Below, one piece after another: positions 60,906 through 64,000 of a stretch of 64,000 bases of DNA (the stretch's first letter is position 1; each line of letters begins with the position of its first letter). Under the pieces are notes generated by a model. It saw only the letters and a list, made by a program, of their open reading frames with translations. It made no database searches and was not told the origin of the DNA. This stretch comes from Bacillus timonensis (lineage in GTDB: Bacteria; Bacillota; Bacilli; Bacillales; Bacillaceae_L). The stretch covers positions 538,038 to 602,037 of the forward strand of contig NZ_HE610986.1 in the NCBI RefSeq assembly GCF_000285535.1, given 5' to 3'. Both the position numbers and the translations under genes were made by a program.

Positions 60906-63900
60906 TTATTTTAATAATTTATTGATTTGGTCTAACACAGAATTGCTAATTGCATTTGTTCCACCGATTAATGTAGCAGTCTTTGCATTTTCATTTAAGA
61001 AGTTAGCTACACCTTTGTCTACTTTGTTACCAACTAATACGATACCAGCATTATTTTTAGCAGCTAGTGCAGCTCCAGATAATGCATCAGCAAAGTCAGT
61101 ACCAGTTGCAACATAATAGTGGAAGCCGTCTACTTCAAAGTATTCAGCAATTGCAAGTGCTGTTTCATATCTTGTCTTACCGGATAGACGAGTTGGGCGT
61201 GGAAGTTCTACTAGAACATCGTTAGACACAACTGCCTTTCCTCCTACTACAACTGTTTTTGTAACGCCTAGCTTATCTAGAGCCTTAGCTGTAGCGTCAT
61301 GCAATTCTTTATTACCTGTTAATAGAACAGGAATGCCATTGTTTGCAGCATAAGCAGATACAGCAAGTGCGTCTGGGAAGTTTTGACCATTTGCCACAAC
61401 AGCTTCATTTGCACCATTTGGAGCAACCAAGTGTGCAACGGCAACTGAAGTTTCATAACGGTTCTTACCAGAAACTCGATTTACCTTAATGCCTTTGTTT
61501 TCTAATTGTTTTACAACATCAGAAGATATTGCTGCTTCTCCACCTAATACATACACAGTCTTGGCACCTAATCTTTCAATTTCAGCCATTACGTCAGAAG
61601 ATACTGCTGTTGGCTTCGTTAAAAGAAGTGGTGCATCAAACTTTTTAGCTAACGGAGCACCAGTAATGGCATCTGCAAAGTTATCTCCACGTGCTAAAAC
61701 CACAGTTTCTGATTTTTCCCAACCCGCTTTACTGATTTCAACTGAAGTTGAATAGCGAGTTGTTCCACTTAATCGATCAACACGTGATTCGGATTCATTT
61801 CGGTATACTTCAACTGTTTTTTCAGTTGTATTACCAGCTAGGTCAACAAGTTTTAATTCAAATACGTTATTACCCGGCTTTAATGCAACCTTAGTCGTAA
61901 CAACTTTACTGAATGGCTTCATGTCATATCCTGGTAATTCTTGATAGAATTCTTCGTTTTCATTTACGAAGTAACGAAGCTCTTCTGCATTATCTTTAAG
62001 AGTTGCTGTTAAGTCAACAGACTTAACATTGTGATCGACGAATACTGGTACATCTACATCAATTACAGGAGCTGATGTATCTACAAAAATCATTCTACTA
62101 TTCGATAAATTTGTTTCATTTCCATTACTATCCTTAGCGACAACTGCAATTTCGTTAGCACCATCAGGTAGAGTAATTGTAGTTGTAAACGAATATTCGC
62201 CTTCAGAAACTTTCTCAAGAGCAACATCTTTACCTTGAACTGTAAACTTAGAAATTGCTGATTCATCTTTTACAAAACCAGCCACTGTGACTTGATCTGT
62301 ATTATGAATTGAGAATGTCTCAGGTGTCTTAACTTCGATTACTGGAGCTGTTTTATCTTTTGCAACATTTGAACTGAATTCTGTTTCGTTACCTGCATTA
62401 TCAACAGCTAATAATACTAATTCAGAATCTGAAGTAACAGCCTCTTCTAATTCAAATTCTTTAGTGTTAGCAGAAACGATTCCTAAAGAATCACCGTCAA
62501 TTAACACTTCAATATAATTAACACCAGAAAGTTCATCATTTGCATTGATTTTTACGACATCCTCTTCAATTGATCCAGTAACAGTTGGTGCCACTGTATC
62601 AACAACTACAGGGATTTGAAGCTTTTGAGCCTCTTTACCAGGGAAGTCAATTGTAGTTGCTACTTGGTAGTAATACTTACCATCCGCAACCATTTCTTTG
62701 TTCACTTTTCCATCCCATGCATTTGCAGAATTGAATGTGTATGGAAGCCCTAAACCACCATCAAAGTAATTTTTTCGTACATTCGTCTCAGAACGTAATT
62801 TACGTAATTCCTTTTTATCTGAATCTAGTATGCTATATTCTACTAGTTTCGCATTACGCAAGAATGATAGGATTGGGAATGCATCATCTTGCACGCCATC
62901 ACCGTTTGGCGAAATGGCAATTCTTGCTTTTTCATTTTCTTCTGTGATTGGATTATAGCCTAAGTAATAATATCCATCTGAACCTGTATATAACATACCT
63001 GCTTGCTCGTAGAACGAATTATGATCATCATATGCTAATTCATCTAGAACAGGTGCAGCATTCCAGTCACCTTTGAATCCAACGTAAGGTACTGAAAGTT
63101 TAGGATTTACATCACTTTTGTCAGTCAACGTAACGAAACCTTCTACAAAATATCCATTAGGGAAGATTTCTTCAGGTTTTACATAATCACTTGCATTTTC
63201 GTTTAGTACCTTTGCTTGTGATAGGTCAATCTCAACTTTAATAGTTGCAGTACTATTTGCTGGAACTTTTACAGTTGATTTTCCACCATTAAGAGTTACC
63301 TTAGCATCAACAAGCTCTTGGGCTTCTAACTCATTAGCAGCATATCCTAATAGACCAAATAGAGATAGGTCTGTTTGAACGTTAGCAGCTACATCATATG
63401 TTACAGCTTCATCACTATAGTTTTTAGCTTCTAGTGTGAAATTGAATTTGTCCCCAACTTCCTTAAGGGCAACTTTCGCTTCACCTTTTTCTTTCTCTGT
63501 CACAACAACTGGTGTGCTTAAAGCTGCATGTAATTGCATGAGACCAGCACCTTGACGGCGAGGAGAATAAGGATTATCGAATTCAAACATAGTGTTGATT
63601 GTACCTTGGTCGCGAACCGGTTTTGCAGTATTCATCAGAATTTTTTTCGCCATTTCAACCTTAGCTTTTCCTTCTAATTCAGCAAACTCCTCTTGAACCC
63701 GTTGAAGAACAAGTGCTGAACCACCGGCTACATGCGGAGAAGCCATTGAAGTACCACTCATTGTACCGTACTGATCATCATTAAAAGTTGATAAAATATT
63801 TCCACCTGGAGCAGTAATTTCAGGTTTGAAGTCTAAATTTGGTGTTACACCCCATGATGTAAAATCAGACATTTTACCACCAGTTGGGTTTTGAGCTGTT

Positions 63901-64000
63901 TTCTTTTCTCCTTCGAAGCTTACTGTTACCTTAGCTCCTGCATCTAATTGCTCTTTTAATGTGTCTCCATCATTCATTAGCATGAATAATTGTGGAATCA
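60906..64000 (-). CDS. Cell-wall-bound subtilisin-like protease, 3' part (cut by window edge)
   Basis: The frame is open to 64000 (IPQLFMLMNDGDTLKEQL at the edge, the end of a PA-type insert as in Vpr). The subtilisin domain ends with the catalytic Ser in TMSGTSMASPHVAGG. A DUF1034/Fn3-like region follows, then Ig-like segments (DTVAPTVTGSIEEDVVKINA, and DKTAPVIEVKTPETFSIHN). Three C-terminal cell-wall-binding repeats of the CWB2 type each open with RLSGxxRY or RVSGxxRY (encoded from about 61790 to 60906). It is probably a wall-associated extracellular protease. The N-terminal catalytic Asp and His lie outside the window. Confidence 0.92.
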   Translation of the reverse strand, partial: IPQLFMLMNDGDTLKEQLDAGAKVTVSFEGEKKTAQNPTGGKMSDFTSWGVTPNLDFKPEITAPGGNILSTFNDDQYGTMSGTSMASPHVAGGSALVLQRVQEEFAELEGKAKVEMAKKILMNTAKPVRDQGTINTMFEFDNPYSPRRQGAGLMQLHAALSTPVVVTEKEKGEAKVALKEVGDKFNFTLEAKNYSDEAVTYDVAANVQTDLSLFGLLGYAANELEAQELVDAKVTLNGGKSTVKVPANSTATIKVEIDLSQAKVLNENASDYVKPEEIFPNGYFVEGFVTLTDKSDVNPKLSVPYVGFKGDWNAAPVLDELAYDDHNSFYEQAGMLYTGSDGYYYLGYNPITEENEKARIAISPNGDGVQDDAFPILSFLRNAKLVEYSILDSDKKELRKLRSETNVRKNYFDGGLGLPYTFNSANAWDGKVNKEMVADGKYYYQVATTIDFPGKEAQKLQIPVVVDTVAPTVTGSIEEDVVKINANDELSGVNYIEVLIDGDSLGIVSANTKEFELEEAVTSDSELVLLAVDNAGNETEFSSNVAKDKTAPVIEVKTPETFSIHNTDQVTVAGFVKDESAISKFTVQGKDVALEKVSEGEYSFTTTITLPDGANEIAVVAKDSNGNETNLSNSRMIFVDTSAPVIDVDVPVFVDHNVKSVDLTATLKDNAEELRYFVNENEEFYQELPGYDMKPFSKVVTTKVALKPGNNVFELKLVDLAGNTTEKTVEVYRNESESRVDRLSGTTRYSTSVEISKAGWEKSETVVLARGDNFADAITGAPLAKKFDAPLLLTKPTAVSSDVMAEIERLGAKTVYVLGGEAAISSDVVKQLENKGIKVNRVSGKNRYETSVAVAHLVAPNGANEAVVANGQNFPDALAVSAYAANNGIPVLLTGNKELHDATAKALDKLGVTKTVVVGGKAVVSNDVLVELPRPTRLSGKTRYETALAIAEYFEVDGFHYYVATGTDFADALSGAALAAKNNAGIVLVGNKVDKGVANFLNENAKTATLIGGTNAISNSVLDQINKLLK

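Noticed and set aside
1-64000. tRNA or rRNA genes
   Set aside because: No cloverleaf with a conserved TTCGA loop or rRNA segment was recognised on either strand.

Overview
The window comes from a motile, naturally competent Gram-positive of the Bacillaceae. The exact genus cannot be fixed from this sequence. The gene order degS-degU ... degV-comFA-comFB-comFC-yvyF-flgM-flgN-flgK-flgL-yviE-fliW-csrA-hag ... flaG-fliD-fliS-fliT ... hpf-secA-prfB is that of Bacillus subtilis. Nearly all genes lie on the minus strand, so transcription runs from right to left.

Layout, left to right. (1) 1-5276: a 20-bp tandem repeat block, then a galactose (Leloir) operon galK-galE-galT-galM with a sigma-A promoter and an adjoining palindromic operator. 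(2) 5277-12900: a TSUP permease with a divergent LysR regulator, an aldo/keto reductase, a membrane chemoreceptor, a four-palindrome operator array, two lipoproteins and small proteins including an FbpA-like one. (3) 12910-19468: prfB with its programmed +1 frameshift, secA, a frameshifted SRPBCC gene, a diguanylate cyclase and hpf. (4) 19470-25350: a decayed HxlR remnant, a frameshifted secreted C5-epimerase-like gene and a four-gene cluster built around an SPFH/zinc-ribbon protein. (5) 25722-28408: fliT, fliS, fliD and flaG. (6) 28472-43481: an AT-rich flagellin glycosylation island placed between flaG and hag. (7) 43651-50628: hag, csrA, fliW, yviE, flgL, flgK, flgN, flgM, yvyF and comFC. 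(8) 50792-53323: comFB, a class D-like sortase and comFA. (9) 53571-64000: a small membrane protein, degV, a frameshifted chemoreceptor, a C39-like peptidase, degU, degS and the 3' part of a cell-wall-bound subtilisin-like protease cut by the window edge.

The most interesting part is the glycosylation island. It encodes RmlA and RmlB but no RmlC or RmlD here. Instead it has a FdtA/QdtA-type 3,4-ketoisomerase, a PLP aminotransferase and a left-handed beta-helix acyltransferase, which together fit a dTDP-3-acylamino-3,6-dideoxyhexose. Embedded with them are a KAS III-like synthase, a dedicated acyl carrier protein and a FabG-like reductase. This trio could make a short 3-hydroxyacyl (for example 3-hydroxybutyryl) group for the amino sugar. 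Five glycosyltransferases, all with TPR or helical-repeat regions, would build the glycan on the short flagellin. Sigma-D-like promoters lie before hag, before the island and before flaG, which would tie glycan synthesis to flagellin expression.

Other recurrent features are dispersed GGGAC/GTCCC-type repeats that abut or supply the ends of several genes, and three genes broken by apparent single-base deletions. Two of these are in A7 tracts, so sequencing error and phase variation must both be considered.
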